A stretch of DNA of 64,000 bases from Sphingomonas pituitosa NBRC 102491 (GTDB lineage: Bacteria > Pseudomonadota > Alphaproteobacteria > Sphingomonadales > Sphingomonadaceae): contig NZ_BCYY01000002.1 in the NCBI RefSeq assembly GCF_001598435.1, positions 434,001 through 498,000 on the forward strand, in the 5' to 3' direction. This document shows positions 35,567 to 44,887 of this stretch, piece by piece. The notes under the pieces are model-generated. The model worked only from the letters and a program-made list of their open reading frames with translations, was not told where the DNA came from and did no database searches. Position 1 is the stretch's first letter; every line of letters begins with the position of its first letter. Both the position numbers and the translations under genes were made by a program.

Positions 35567-35580
35567 ACATCGTATAATGT
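35567..35580. promoter_or_regulatory. GTATA-centred operator between two divergent TBDR genes
   Basis: ACATCGTATAATGT is an imperfect palindrome 64 bases upstream of the TBDR at 35644. The block CGTATAATGTATTTGACG (35571-35588), including a -35-like TTGACG, matches CGTATAATATCCTTGACG at 50134-50151 in 15 of 18 positions, with identical spacing. It is probably the site of a regulator shared with the loci at 44.7 and 50.1 kb. Confidence 0.6.
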
Positions 35581-35643
35581 ATTTGACGGAATGATGCTTC
35601 TTATGGTGCATAGGCGCGACTCAAAAAATGGGGTGTGCGGGCT

Positions 35644-38586
35644 ATGCGTAATTTTCGTGCGATTCGGGCTGGGGCGGCACTCGGGGCCGTGGCAGTGGCG
35701 CTGCTCTCTACGAGCGCCAACGCGCAGCAGGCGAACACCGGCGGCGCGACGGCGGATGCGGAGGCATCGGCCGAGATCACCGTCACGGGCACCCGCATCC
35801 GCCGCCCCGATCTGGAGAGCAACAGCCCGCTCACCAGCGTCGGCGAGCAGGAAGTCCGCTACCAGGGCGCCGTGAACGCCGAGATGATGCTCGCGCGGCT
35901 TCCCCAGTTCACCGCCGACGCCAATGAGAACGTCTCCAACGGATCGGACGGGTCGGCGCAGATCAACCTGCGCAACCTCGGCTCGAACCGCGTGCTGACG
36001 CTGATCAACGGCCAGCGCATCCTTTCCTCGCAGGCGACCGACATCAACTTCGTGCCGACCGCGCTGATCGAGCGGGTGGACGTGGTGACCGGCGGCGCGT
36101 CCGCCGTCTATGGTTCCGATGCGATGTCGGGCGTGGTCAACTTCATCCTGCGCGACCATCTGGACGGCCTCCGCCTCGACGCGCAGACCAGCTTCGCCCA
36201 GCACACCAACGACAATGCCTATGTCCGCGGCCTGGTCTCCGCCAGGGGCTACCAGCTGGCGCCGCGCAACGTGTTCGACGGCGGCAAGCAGGACGTGAAT
36301 GGTGCGTTCGGCAAGAATTTCGCCGACGGCCGCGGCAACGTCACCGTCTATGGCGGCTACCGCCATACCGCGCCGGTGCTGCAGGCGACGCGGGACTATT
36401 CCTCCTGCGCGCTCAACGCCTCGGGCCCGAGCGCGCTGGTCTGCGGCGGATCGAGCAACACCACCTACGGCACCTTCGCGCCGCTCGAGGGGCCGAGCAA
36501 GGACCTGGGCTCTCTCACCAACGCGCGGGACGGCTCGAAAAGCTGGGTGCTCTACGACGACAGCTACGCCTATAACTATTCGCCGACCAACTATCTCCAG
36601 CGTGCGGACGAGCGCTACACCGGCGGCGGCAGCGCCTCGTTCGAGATCGCGCCGGTGGCCAAGCTCTACGGCAGCTTCATGTGGATGAAGGATCATACCT
36701 TCTCGCAGGTCGCGCCCTCGGCGCTGTTCCTCGGCACCACCTTCACCCTGCCCTGCAACAATCCGCTGATGAGCGCAGGCCAGCAGGCGGCGCTCTGCGG
36801 ACCCACCGCCGGCACCGCTGCCACGATCGACACGCTGATCGGCTATCGCCTGAACGGTGCCTATTCGCGCCGCGACGATCTTCGCCACCAGGACTATCGC
36901 TACAATGGCGGCGTGAAGGGCGATCTCGGCCACGGCTTCAGCTACGATGTCGGCTATCTCTACGCGCTGTCGCGCTACAACGAGACCTACCTGAACAATG
37001 TCGACAACGTGAAGGCGCAGCGCGCGCTGGACGTGGTGTCGGTGGGCGGCGTGCCGACCTGCCGCTCGAAGATCGACGGCACCGATCCCGCCTGCGTGCC
37101 GATCGACATCTTCCGCGCCGACGGCATCACCACCGATCAGGCGCAGTATCTGTTCAGCCCGTCGAACACCGCCGGGCGCAATACGCTGGAGGTCTTCTCC
37201 GGCTCGATCAGCGGCGATCTCGGCACCTTCGGCATCCAGAGCCCCTGGGCGACGCGCGGCGCGGGGCTGGCGGTCGGCGTCGAGCGGCGGCGCGAGACGC
37301 TCAACTTCACCGCCGACGAGGTGGCGAAGCAGGGCGGCAGCGCCGACATTGACGGCTCGATCACCGTCAACGAAGCCTATGGCGAGCTCGAATTGCCGCT
37401 GATCGCGAACGTGCCCTTCATCCACGACCTGACGGTGAACGGCGGCCTTCGCTATTCCTCCTACACCAACCGCCAGGGATCGACGGGCACCGACTCCCGC
37501 TACAAGGCGTGGACCTACAAGGGCGAACTCACCTGGTCGCCGATCGACGGCGCCCGTTTGCGGGCCAGCTACAATCACGCGATCCGTGCCCCGAACATCA
37601 GCGAACTGTTCGGCGCCCGTGGCATCGGCAACGTCTCGCTCAGCGATCCTTGCGCCGGCGCCGCGCCGAAAGCGTCGCTGTCCGCATGCAAGCTTACCGG
37701 TGTGAGCGATGCGCAATATGGCCACATCATCCAGTGCCCGGCCGAAACCTGCTCGCAGTCCTTTGGCGGCAATCCGGCGGTGAAGCCCGAGGTGGGCGAC
37801 ACCTACACCTTCGGTGTGGTGCTGACCCCGAAGCAGCTGCCGGGCTTCTCGCTTTCGGTCGATTATTACCACATCAAGGTGAAGGGCTATATCAGCTCGC
37901 TCGACCCGTCGCTGGTGGTCAGCCAGTGCCAAACCACGGGCAATCCCTATTATTGCGGACTGTTCCGCCGCGATCCGCGCTCGGGTGCGCTTTTCGGCAC
38001 CAACGGCTATGTCGTCGGCAGCACGCTCAACACCGGTTATCTGCTGACCTCGGGCATCGACGTCGCGGCAGCCTATGCGACGCGGATCGGCCGCCTTGGC
38101 AAGCTCGATGCCAATGTCGTCGGCACCTGGCTGGAGCAGCAGGTGAAGGAGCCGCTGCCGGGCCTCGGCAGCTACGACTGCAAGGGCTATTTTGGCTATA
38201 GCTGCGGCCAGCCCAATCCCAACTGGCGCCATGTCGCGCGGCTGACCTGGTCCGTGCCGGGCGACAAGGCGACGCTGTCGCTCGCCTGGCGGCACTTCGC
38301 GGCCACGCGCCTGTCTACCTCCTCGTCCAACGAGTTCCTCAAGGACGCCGGCCCGATCAGCATCATCAACGCGCGGATCCCGGCCTATGACTATTTCGAC
38401 CTCGCGACGACGGTGACGGTTGCCAAGCAGCTGCAGTTCCGCGCCGGCATCAACAACCTGACCGACAAGTCGCCGCCGGCGATCGCCTCGGGCGTGCTCG
38501 CCAGCTTCGGCAACGGCAACACCTATCCGGGCGTGTACGATCCGATGGGCCGCACGATGTTCTTCGGCGCGACGCTCACCTTCTGA
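35644..38586 (+). CDS. TonB-dependent receptor with GTRIRR-type plug, upstream of GH27
   Basis: 980 residues from the ATG at 35644; a GTG three codons upstream is an alternative. The signal peptide ends STSANAQQ. The TonB-box/plug differs from most receptors here: AEITVTGTRIRRPDLESNSPLTSVGEQEV, MMLARLPQFTADANENVSNGSDGSAQINLRNLGSNRVLTLINGQRIL, and VDVVTGGASAVYGSDAMSGVVNFI. This second TBDR subfamily is widespread in sphingomonads and other Proteobacteria. The barrel carries several Cys pairs in its loops and ends ATLTF. A strong GC hairpin with a T-run follows, then a GH27 gene. The shared operator links it to the loci at 44.7 and 50.1 kb. Uptake of galactose/arabinose-containing oligosaccharides or glycopeptides is an inference. 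Confidence 0.92.
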   Translation: MRNFRAIRAGAALGAVAVALLSTSANAQQANTGGATADAEASAEITVTGTRIRRPDLESNSPLTSVGEQEVRYQGAVNAEMMLARLPQFTADANENVSNGSDGSAQINLRNLGSNRVLTLINGQRILSSQATDINFVPTALIERVDVVTGGASAVYGSDAMSGVVNFILRDHLDGLRLDAQTSFAQHTNDNAYVRGLVSARGYQLAPRNVFDGGKQDVNGAFGKNFADGRGNVTVYGGYRHTAPVLQATRDYSSCALNASGPSALVCGGSSNTTYGTFAPLEGPSKDLGSLTNARDGSKSWVLYDDSYAYNYSPTNYLQRADERYTGGGSASFEIAPVAKLYGSFMWMKDHTFSQVAPSALFLGTTFTLPCNNPLMSAGQQAALCGPTAGTAATIDTLIGYRLNGAYSRRDDLRHQDYRYNGGVKGDLGHGFSYDVGYLYALSRYNETYLNNVDNVKAQRALDVVSVGGVPTCRSKIDGTDPACVPIDIFRADGITTDQAQYLFSPSNTAGRNTLEVFSGSISGDLGTFGIQSPWATRGAGLAVGVERRRETLNFTADEVAKQGGSADIDGSITVNEAYGELELPLIANVPFIHDLTVNGGLRYSSYTNRQGSTGTDSRYKAWTYKGELTWSPIDGARLRASYNHAIRAPNISELFGARGIGNVSLSDPCAGAAPKASLSACKLTGVSDAQYGHIIQCPAETCSQSFGGNPAVKPEVGDTYTFGVVLTPKQLPGFSLSVDYYHIKVKGYISSLDPSLVVSQCQTTGNPYYCGLFRRDPRSGALFGTNGYVVGSTLNTGYLLTSGIDVAAAYATRIGRLGKLDANVVGTWLEQQVKEPLPGLGSYDCKGYFGYSCGQPNPNWRHVARLTWSVPGDKATLSLAWRHFAATRLSTSSSNEFLKDAGPISIINARIPAYDYFDLATTVTVAKQLQFRAGINNLTDKSPPAIASGVLASFGNGNTYPGVYDPMGRTMFFGATLTF

Positions 38587-38606
38587 GGCCGATTGCCGCT
38601 TGCCCC

Positions 38607-38642
38607 GGGGCCGGCCGCGCAAGCGCCGGCCCCACCCCTTTT
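38607..38642 (+). terminator. Hairpin with T-run between TBDR and GH27 genes
   Basis: GGGGCCGGC (38607-38615) pairs with GCCGGCCCC (38625-38633) around a 9-base loop and is followed by ACCCCTTTT. It lies 21 bases after the TBDR stop and about 25 before the GH27 start, a terminator or attenuator within the pair. Confidence 0.75.
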
Positions 38643-38659
38643 GAAATCCGGAGCTTCGC

Positions 38660-40204
38660 ATGCGTTTGTCCCTTCTCGCCGCGCTGCTGGCGACGGCGGT
38701 GTCGCCGCTCGTCCTGGGTGCCGCCCCGCTGCCCGTGCAGACGGCGGCGCCGACCGTGCCGGACCGGCTCGCCATGTTCTTCCCCGACGCGCCGGACTAT
38801 CCCGGCATCCGCCTGCTGACCTTCCAGCGCGCCGCGGACGGCAGCCTCAGCGGCAGCCTGACGAGTGACTGGTACGGCACCATCGCGATGCAGAACCCGG
38901 TCGTGCAGGGGAACCGGATCGCGTTCGATACACGTAACCTCAACGACAAGGATCGCCCCACGCGGCACTGGACAGTGACGGTCTCCGCCGATGGCCGCGC
39001 CTTGCTCGACGGCGGCGTCTGGCATGCCGACCTGCACCAGCAGGGCCGCCCCGCGACCGCGGCGGAGCTGGCCGCCCATCGCTTCGTTCCGGTCGCGCTG
39101 CCGCCGATGGGCAGCCTCGCGCCCGACGGACTGGCGAAGACGCCGCCGATGGGGTGGAGCAGCTGGAACAAGTTCGCCGAGAAGATCGACGACCAGACGG
39201 TGCGGGCGATCGCCGACGCGATGGTGTCTACCGGACTGCGCGACGCCGGCTATCGCTATGTCAACATCGACGATGGCTGGCAGGGCTCGCGCGGCCCCGA
39301 CGGGCGGCTGCGCCCCAATGCCAAGTTCCCGGACATGAAGGCGCTGGCCGACTATGTCCACGCGCGCGGCCTGAAGCTCGGCATCTATTCCTCGCCTGGG
39401 CCCCGCACCTGCGCCGGCTATGAAGGCAGCTACGGCCATGTCCGCCAGGACGCGCAGACCTTCGCGGAATGGGGCGTCGACTATCTCAAATATGATCTCT
39501 GCTCGGGCGAATGGTTCTATGCGGATGCCGATACGGTGACGCGCAGCTATTACGAAATGGGCGCCGCGTTGCGCGAGACCGGCCGGCCCATCCTCTATTC
39601 GCTGTGCGAATATGGCCGGTTCGACGTGGGCAGCTGGGGGCGCCGGGTCGGCGGCCATCTGTGGCGGACGACCGGCGACATCACCGACGATTACCCGACC
39701 ATGGCGAAGATCGGTTTCGATCATAACGGCAAGCCGGGCGACGCCGGCCCCGGCGGCTGGAACGATCCGGACATGCTGGAGATCGGCAATGGCGGCATGG
39801 GCGAGGACGCCTATCGCACGCACCTCACCTTGTGGGCGATGTCCGCCGCGCCGCTGATGATGGGGCACGACGTACGCCAGACCAGCCCCGCGGCACTGGC
39901 GATGCTGCGCAACCGCGCGCTGATCGCGCTCGATCAGGACCCGCGCGGCGTGCAGGGCGCCGCGATCCGGCGCGAGGGCGGCCGCGAGGTGTGGCGCAAG
40001 CCGCTCGCCGACGGATCGGTGGCGCTGGCGCTGTTCAACCGCGGCGACACACCGGCCGTGATCGCCTACGGCCCTGCCGATGCGGGGTGGCAGCGCTTCG
40101 GCGCGGTGCGCGACCTGTGGACCGGCAAGCCCGTTGCGGCGGACCAGCGCCAGGCCACCGTCCGGGCGCAGGGTGTGGTGCTGCTGAAGCTGCGCGGGCG
40201 CTGA
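38660..40204 (+). CDS. GH27 alpha-galactosidase-type enzyme, secreted
   Basis: 514 residues with a signal peptide (MRLSLLAALLATAVSPLVLGA). Residues about 30-155 form a beta-rich N-terminal region that is not part of the usual GH27 core. The core begins at KTPPMGWSSWNKF (160-172) and continues with YVNIDDGWQ, YLKYDLCS holding the nucleophile Asp279, LWRTTGDITDDY with the acid/base Asp340, and GWNDPDMLEIGNGG. A C-terminal beta domain ends VVLLKLRGR. GH27 enzymes release terminal alpha-galactose or beta-L-arabinopyranose with retention. It directly follows a TBDR on the same strand, separated by a hairpin, and converges with the GH43 gene 4 bases away. Confidence 0.92.
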   Translation: MRLSLLAALLATAVSPLVLGAAPLPVQTAAPTVPDRLAMFFPDAPDYPGIRLLTFQRAADGSLSGSLTSDWYGTIAMQNPVVQGNRIAFDTRNLNDKDRPTRHWTVTVSADGRALLDGGVWHADLHQQGRPATAAELAAHRFVPVALPPMGSLAPDGLAKTPPMGWSSWNKFAEKIDDQTVRAIADAMVSTGLRDAGYRYVNIDDGWQGSRGPDGRLRPNAKFPDMKALADYVHARGLKLGIYSSPGPRTCAGYEGSYGHVRQDAQTFAEWGVDYLKYDLCSGEWFYADADTVTRSYYEMGAALRETGRPILYSLCEYGRFDVGSWGRRVGGHLWRTTGDITDDYPTMAKIGFDHNGKPGDAGPGGWNDPDMLEIGNGGMGEDAYRTHLTLWAMSAAPLMMGHDVRQTSPAALAMLRNRALIALDQDPRGVQGAAIRREGGREVWRKPLADGSVALALFNRGDTPAVIAYGPADAGWQRFGAVRDLWTGKPVAADQRQATVRAQGVVLLKLRGR

Positions 40205-40208
40205 GGCC

Positions 40209-41792
40209 TTATGCGCAGCGCCCCGTGCCTGCCGGAACGGGCGGGCTCGGCGGCGGCACGACCGGCCTGGACGACAGCACTTCCCATTCCTCGATGCCGA
40301 AGGCGGCATAGCTCTTGCCGTCGGTCGAGGCGTCGAGCACCAGTCGGAGACACCGGGTGGTGACAGGCTGGAAGCGCAGCGCGACGGGCGCGTCGGTGCT
40401 TGCGGCAGGTGCGGCCGAAGTCGCGAGCCGGCGCCAGTGCCCGCCGTCCCCCACTTCCAGATGCCAGCCGCGTGGCGGGGCAACGCCCTCGCCCGAACCG
40501 GCCGGGCGGTCACCCCAGAACTTCACGCGCACGCCGCTGATCGTGACCGGCTGGTCCCAGCGATATTGCACCCAGCCCTGCGCCACGTCCCCGCGCCCGT
40601 TCCAGCTTCCCCACATGTCGGGCGGGAGTGGTGCTGGATAGACCACGCCGTCGTTCAGCGCCGCCAGCCGATATTGCAGCGGAATCGGCACGTTGAACGC
40701 GGTGGGGTGCGCGATGCGGGCCACGTTGGGCGTGGGCGTGCGGTTCGCCGGCGCCCGGGTCTGCACCACCTTGCGGATCGCGGCCGGCGAGACGCTGTCG
40801 TCCCATTCCACCCGATCGATGGCGACGCTGCGGCGGAAATGGCCGCCCAGCTTCGCGTCGGCAGTGTGATAGGCCATGTACCACTGGCCCTTGAACGGCA
40901 CCATGCCCTGGTGGGACGTGGTCGAGGAAACGGGATCGAGGATCACCCCGCGATAGGTCCAGGGGCCGAGCGGCGTCGGCGCGGTGCCATAGGCCTGGCA
41001 GGCATGGTAGACCGCCTGGGTGCAGGGCGATTGCGGCCCGGCATGGTTGGCCGCATAGACCATGTACCAGGTGCCCTTCCGCTCGAAGAGCCACGGCGCC
41101 TCGAAGAAGCCGGTAAGCGTCGTCACCGTTACGGGCGCCCCGACCGTCTTCATGTCCGCCCCCAGCCGCGCGCCGCGCAGCTGGCCGAAGGTGCCCCAGT
41201 AAATATACGCCGCGCCGTCCGGGCCCAGCGCCACCGTCGGGTCGATGTTCTGGATGTTGTTTTCCACCGGCAGGCGCTGCGACAGGATCGGCCCTTCCGG
41301 ATGCCAGTCGCGCCAGGGCCCGAGCGGGCTGTCGGCAACGGCGACGCCGATGCCCATGCAGTCGCGGTCCTTGCAGTCGCGCTGCTCGACCGGGGCATAG
41401 AGGTAGAAGCGCTTGTCGGCGCCCTGCACCATCTGCGCGGCCCAGGCGGCGCTGTCGCTCGCCCAGGCGAAGAGCTGGTCGGGGCGCAGGAAATGGGGAT
41501 GGAGCGTCCAGTTGCCGGACGCGGGATCCTTGCTCGTCAGCAGCGCCCATTCGTGCATCACGAAGCCCGCTTCGTCACGCCGCGCCTCGTCGCGTCCGGT
41601 GACGATGTAGAAGGTGTCTCCCACCGCCAGCGGCGCGGGATCGGCGGAATAGAGGCTGCCGTCCGCCACGATCGGGTTCGCCGTCGCGTGCACGGCGAGC
41701 GGCGCCGCCGGGCCCTGCTGCGCCTTCGCGGCCGGGACGGAAAGGGCGGCGGCGGCGAGCAGCCAGGCTTTGGTCGAGAAACGCAGCATCAT
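40209..41792 (-). CDS. GH43 glycosidase with C-terminal discoidin-like domain
   Basis: 527 residues; two consecutive ATGs (41792, 41789) follow AGGATAG. The signal peptide ends PAAKAQQ. The GH43 propeller spans about residues 35-340, with catalytic Asp51 (SADPAPL), Asp184 (NIDPTVAL) and Glu231 (FFEAPWLFE). Residues about 370-510 (YRLAALNDG, WVQYRWDQPVTISGVRVKFWGD, RGWHLEVGD, RCLRLVLDA) look like an F5/8-type carbohydrate-binding domain. A Pro-rich tail with a final Cys-Ala closes it. Two Cys-rich stretches in the propeller probably form disulfides. Likely a periplasmic alpha-L-arabinofuranosidase or related exo-enzyme. It follows the TBDR at 41853 after a hairpin. Confidence 0.87.
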   Translation of the reverse strand: MMLRFSTKAWLLAAAALSVPAAKAQQGPAAPLAVHATANPIVADGSLYSADPAPLAVGDTFYIVTGRDEARRDEAGFVMHEWALLTSKDPASGNWTLHPHFLRPDQLFAWASDSAAWAAQMVQGADKRFYLYAPVEQRDCKDRDCMGIGVAVADSPLGPWRDWHPEGPILSQRLPVENNIQNIDPTVALGPDGAAYIYWGTFGQLRGARLGADMKTVGAPVTVTTLTGFFEAPWLFERKGTWYMVYAANHAGPQSPCTQAVYHACQAYGTAPTPLGPWTYRGVILDPVSSTTSHQGMVPFKGQWYMAYHTADAKLGGHFRRSVAIDRVEWDDSVSPAAIRKVVQTRAPANRTPTPNVARIAHPTAFNVPIPLQYRLAALNDGVVYPAPLPPDMWGSWNGRGDVAQGWVQYRWDQPVTISGVRVKFWGDRPAGSGEGVAPPRGWHLEVGDGGHWRRLATSAAPAASTDAPVALRFQPVTTRCLRLVLDASTDGKSYAAFGIEEWEVLSSRPVVPPPSPPVPAGTGRCA

Positions 41793-41803
41793 CTATCCTG
41801 AAC

Positions 41804-41841
41804 GGAAAAGCCCCGGGGAACGGCAGGGCCGCGCCCCGGGC
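41804..41841 (-). terminator. Hairpin with U-run between TBDR and GH43 genes
   Basis: On the minus strand GCCCGGGG pairs with CCCCGGGGC around a loop of about 15 bases and is followed by TTTTCC. It lies between the TBDR stop (41853) and the GH43 start (41792), the same layout as at 16.7 and 38.6 kb. Confidence 0.7.
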
Positions 41842-41852
41842 AGTCGTGGGTC

Positions 41853-44624
41853 TCAGAAGCGGACGCGCGTGCTGAGCTGGACGGTGCGCGCCTGTTCGCG
41901 CACGCCGACAGGCAGCGACTGGAACGCGCCGAAATAGGAATAGGTGTTGTTCTTGAGCAGGTTCGTCGCCTCCAGGCTGAACGTGACGAACTTGAACGGC
42001 GTGACGTTCACCGCCGCGTCCAGCCGCGACGTCGCCTTGTTGTAGACCGAATAGCCCGGGTCGACATAGTTGATGTTGGTCTTGAAGCTCGACCGGTAGT
42101 TGTAGGCAACGCGGGCGCTGAGCACCGGCGTGTCGTAGATCAGCGCGACGTTGCCGGTATATTTGGACGTAAAGGGCGGCTGGAATACGCCGGGCACGTT
42201 CGGCACCTGGTCGTCCGGATAGAGGTGCAACTGGCCGACCGGGATGTAGGTCGCGTTGGCATTGATGCCGAAATGCTTGGCGATGCCGGGCAGGAAGTCG
42301 AAGAAGACGTTCACCTGGCCTTCGAGGCCGAAGATCTTGCCCGGGCCTGCGTTCCGCGGCTTTTCCACCGGATGAACGCTCCCGAGTTCCGGCACCAGTT
42401 CCGGGCTGCGAGTAGAATAGATAAACCCGGTCTGGTTCTTGAGGAAGGTGCCAAGGGAAACCATGCCGCTCTTCCCGAAATAATATTCGAGCGAGGCATC
42501 GTAATTGTTTTCCTGGACCGCCTTCAGGTCCGGGTTGCCAGCATAGACCGTTCCGGTCGGATTGGCCACCGCGTCGCGCAGTTCCTTGAAGTTGCGCATC
42601 GCGAAGAATTCCGGGCGCTGCACATTGTGGGTATAGGACAGGCGCAGCTGCAGCTTGCTGGAGAAGTGCAGGATCGCCGTGGCGCTGGGCAGCAGGTCCA
42701 CATAGTTCGCCTTGCTCGGCACCTGCGTCATCACCAGCGTGAAGCTGGGATCGATCTTGCCGTTCGGGCCGAGCAGCCAGTTATACTGGGTGCTGGCCGC
42801 CTGGCCCCAGGTGTTGACATAGCGCAGGCCAAGCGCGCCATCGACCGGGAAGCCGACGTCGAAACCGTAATTGGCCTCGCCATAGGCCGCGAAGGTCCGC
42901 TCGGTCTCGGCAAAGCCCTGACCCGGATCATTGCCGCCGGGCGTGGCGCTGGTCCAGTCGCGGCCCTGCAGATCTGCGCCGCTGGTCAGCAGATACTGGC
43001 GCACCGCGCTGAACCGGTCGAAATATTGCGCGTTGTCGAAATGGTTCCAGGTCGGGATCTGCCCCGCACCGCGCGTGTCCGGGCGGGTCGTCGCCAGGCC
43101 GATTCCGAGCGCCGAGCTGACGGACTGGAGCGTCGGCGCGTTCGCGACGTTGAAATAGAAGGCGTCCCGATAACCATAGATGAAGTTCATCGTCCGCTTG
43201 GTGAAGCGCGTACCGAAGCGGAAGGTGCGCAGCAGCCCGGTGGTGCTGGCCTCCACGGTGAAATCGAGCTTGCCGGCGAAGAACGTGTCATGGTTGTCGC
43301 CGTTCTGGTCGTGGACCTGGAACAGCTTGTAGTTGGCGGCATTGGCGATATCCACGCCGGGGTAGCTCACGAACGGCCCGCCGCCGGGAACGTTGGGCGA
43401 ATTGAAGTCCACGTTCACCGCCGTCGCGCCGCTCAGCCGATATTGCTGCTGCACGAAATAGTTGGTGGAATCGCTCCAGTTATACTGCGCGCCGAAATCG
43501 ATGCGGACATGCCCGCCATTCCAGTGCGTCTCGAAATTGGCGTTATAGGTATCGCTGTCGCGCTTGGTGTAGATCGATAGCGGCCCGCCGTTCACGCCGT
43601 TCGGGTTGTTGGACGTCAGCGAGCGGATGGTGCCGTCACTGTTGGTCACGACGTTGGAATAGGTGCCGCCGCCGTCGTTGGTGACGATCTTCAGATAATC
43701 CTGGTTCGCCGTCTCGCGCGCGCCGAGATAGGCGCCCTCCAGCACGAAATCGAGCTTGTCGCTGGCCCGCCACTGCCAGGCGGCGTTGAGCGAGGGGCGC
43801 TTGATCGCGCCGGACTCCACGCCATAGGTGATCGCATAGGGCACGATCGTGCCCTGCAGCGCCGCGGGCAGGCTGCGCCCCGCCGTGGTATCGGCAGGCA
43901 CCGCGTAGGGCGATTCCGCGGCGATGAAGTTCTCGTTGTAGGTGTTGCGCGTGTAGGAGCCGTTGAGCAGCAGCCCCATCTCGCCGATCGGCGTCTCGAA
44001 GCGCTTGCCCACCAGCACGCTGGCATAGGGGCTCTTGGTGTTGCCCAGATCGGAGAAGGTCTCGCGGAAGCTGCCGGCCAGCGTCCAGCCCTTGCGAAGA
44101 TCGAGGGGGCGTCGCAGCTCGACGTTCACCGTGCCGGCGATGCCGCCCTCGGGCTGGTCGGCGCTGCGGGTCTTGTAGACTTCCACCGATTTGAGCAGCT
44201 CGGCCGGGATGTCCGACAGGCTCAGCGCGCGCGAGCCGGCCGAACCGGCCTCCGTACCGTTGATCGTGGTCTGCACGTCGCCCAGGCCGCGGATGGTGAC
44301 GCTGGAGCCCTCGCCGTGCACCCGGTCGATCTGCACCCCGGGCACGCGCGCCAGCGCTTCGGGCACATTGTTGTCGGGCAGCTTGCCGACATCCTCTGCG
44401 ACCACCGAGTCCACGATCTGCTTGGCCTTGCGCTTCCGGTTCCGCGCATCGGTGATGCTGCCGCGGACGCCGGTGATGACGACCTGGTCGTCCTTCTTCG
44501 GCTCGGCGTTTTCCTCCGGCGCGGCCCGATCCTGCGCGAACGCAGGGGCTGCAGAGGCGACCAACGGCATCGCCAGAACCAACGCCAAACCACTAGTCCG
44601 ACAGTAAAGCCCGCACTTGCGCAT
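41853..44624 (-). CDS. TonB-dependent receptor upstream of GH43
   Basis: 923 residues from the ATG at 44624 (MRKCGLYCRTSGLALVLAMPLVASAAPAFAQ signal), preceded by GGGGCGA; an in-frame Met 11 codons upstream lies in the leader. DDQVVITGVRGSITDARNRKRKAKQ leads to the plug VAEDVGKLPDNNVPEALARVPGVQI, VTIRGLGDVQTTINGTEAG. The long barrel ends STRVRF. A clear promoter with the GTATAC operator between its -35 and -10 boxes lies 54-81 bases upstream. This links it to the GH146 and S9 peptidase operons. GH43 follows on the same transcript after a hairpin. Probable ligand: arabinose-containing oligosaccharides or glycopeptides, inferred from the regulon. Confidence 0.92.
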   Translation of the reverse strand: MRKCGLYCRTSGLALVLAMPLVASAAPAFAQDRAAPEENAEPKKDDQVVITGVRGSITDARNRKRKAKQIVDSVVAEDVGKLPDNNVPEALARVPGVQIDRVHGEGSSVTIRGLGDVQTTINGTEAGSAGSRALSLSDIPAELLKSVEVYKTRSADQPEGGIAGTVNVELRRPLDLRKGWTLAGSFRETFSDLGNTKSPYASVLVGKRFETPIGEMGLLLNGSYTRNTYNENFIAAESPYAVPADTTAGRSLPAALQGTIVPYAITYGVESGAIKRPSLNAAWQWRASDKLDFVLEGAYLGARETANQDYLKIVTNDGGGTYSNVVTNSDGTIRSLTSNNPNGVNGGPLSIYTKRDSDTYNANFETHWNGGHVRIDFGAQYNWSDSTNYFVQQQYRLSGATAVNVDFNSPNVPGGGPFVSYPGVDIANAANYKLFQVHDQNGDNHDTFFAGKLDFTVEASTTGLLRTFRFGTRFTKRTMNFIYGYRDAFYFNVANAPTLQSVSSALGIGLATTRPDTRGAGQIPTWNHFDNAQYFDRFSAVRQYLLTSGADLQGRDWTSATPGGNDPGQGFAETERTFAAYGEANYGFDVGFPVDGALGLRYVNTWGQAASTQYNWLLGPNGKIDPSFTLVMTQVPSKANYVDLLPSATAILHFSSKLQLRLSYTHNVQRPEFFAMRNFKELRDAVANPTGTVYAGNPDLKAVQENNYDASLEYYFGKSGMVSLGTFLKNQTGFIYSTRSPELVPELGSVHPVEKPRNAGPGKIFGLEGQVNVFFDFLPGIAKHFGINANATYIPVGQLHLYPDDQVPNVPGVFQPPFTSKYTGNVALIYDTPVLSARVAYNYRSSFKTNINYVDPGYSVYNKATSRLDAAVNVTPFKFVTFSLEATNLLKNNTYSYFGAFQSLPVGVREQARTVQLSTRVRF

Positions 44625-44677
44625 CTTGATCGCCCCCTGAAGCGGCCTCAGGTCCATTCCCCCGGCCCTGGGACATT

Positions 44678-44705
44678 CTTATATCGTATACGGTATGTGT
44701 AGCAA
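44678..44705 (-). promoter_or_regulatory. Promoter with embedded GTATAC operator for the TBDR at 41853
   Basis: On the minus strand TTGCTA (44700-44705), a 16-base spacer and TATAAG (44678-44683) form a good sigma-70 promoter. The near-palindrome ATATCGTATACGGTAT (44681-44696) fills the spacer, the classic position for a repressor. The core matches sites at 35571, 50063 and 50134. Confidence 0.65.
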
Positions 44706-44816
44706 GTTTGTAATGCTCCGGCAAAAGCGAGCGCATGTTGGTTGCGCACGATCGCCAGCAGACTGTCGCCAAGTTGCAACACCCACGCGACCCGTCGCGG
44801 GGCGCGTTGCTGCGAA

Positions 44817-44854
44817 TGCGAAAACGGCAAGGGCAGTAGTTCTGCCCTTGCCGT
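44817..44854 (-). terminator. Intrinsic terminator of the GH146 operon
   Basis: ACGGCAAGGGCAG (44824-44836) and CTGCCCTTGCCGT (44842-44854) form a perfect 13-bp stem with a 5-base loop, followed on the minus strand by TTTTCGC. It lies 34 bases beyond the stop of the DUF885 gene. Confidence 0.9.
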
Positions 44855-44887
44855 CCCTGCCTTGCCTATATCTGGCACGCCTGCCGT

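Noticed and set aside
32632..38775. A 2047-codon minus-strand open frame spanning two TBDR regions
   Set aside because: Only the last 927 codons encode a TBDR with signal peptide and ribosome site. The upstream part is the antisense shadow of the plus-strand TBDR at 35644 and shows no protein-family features.
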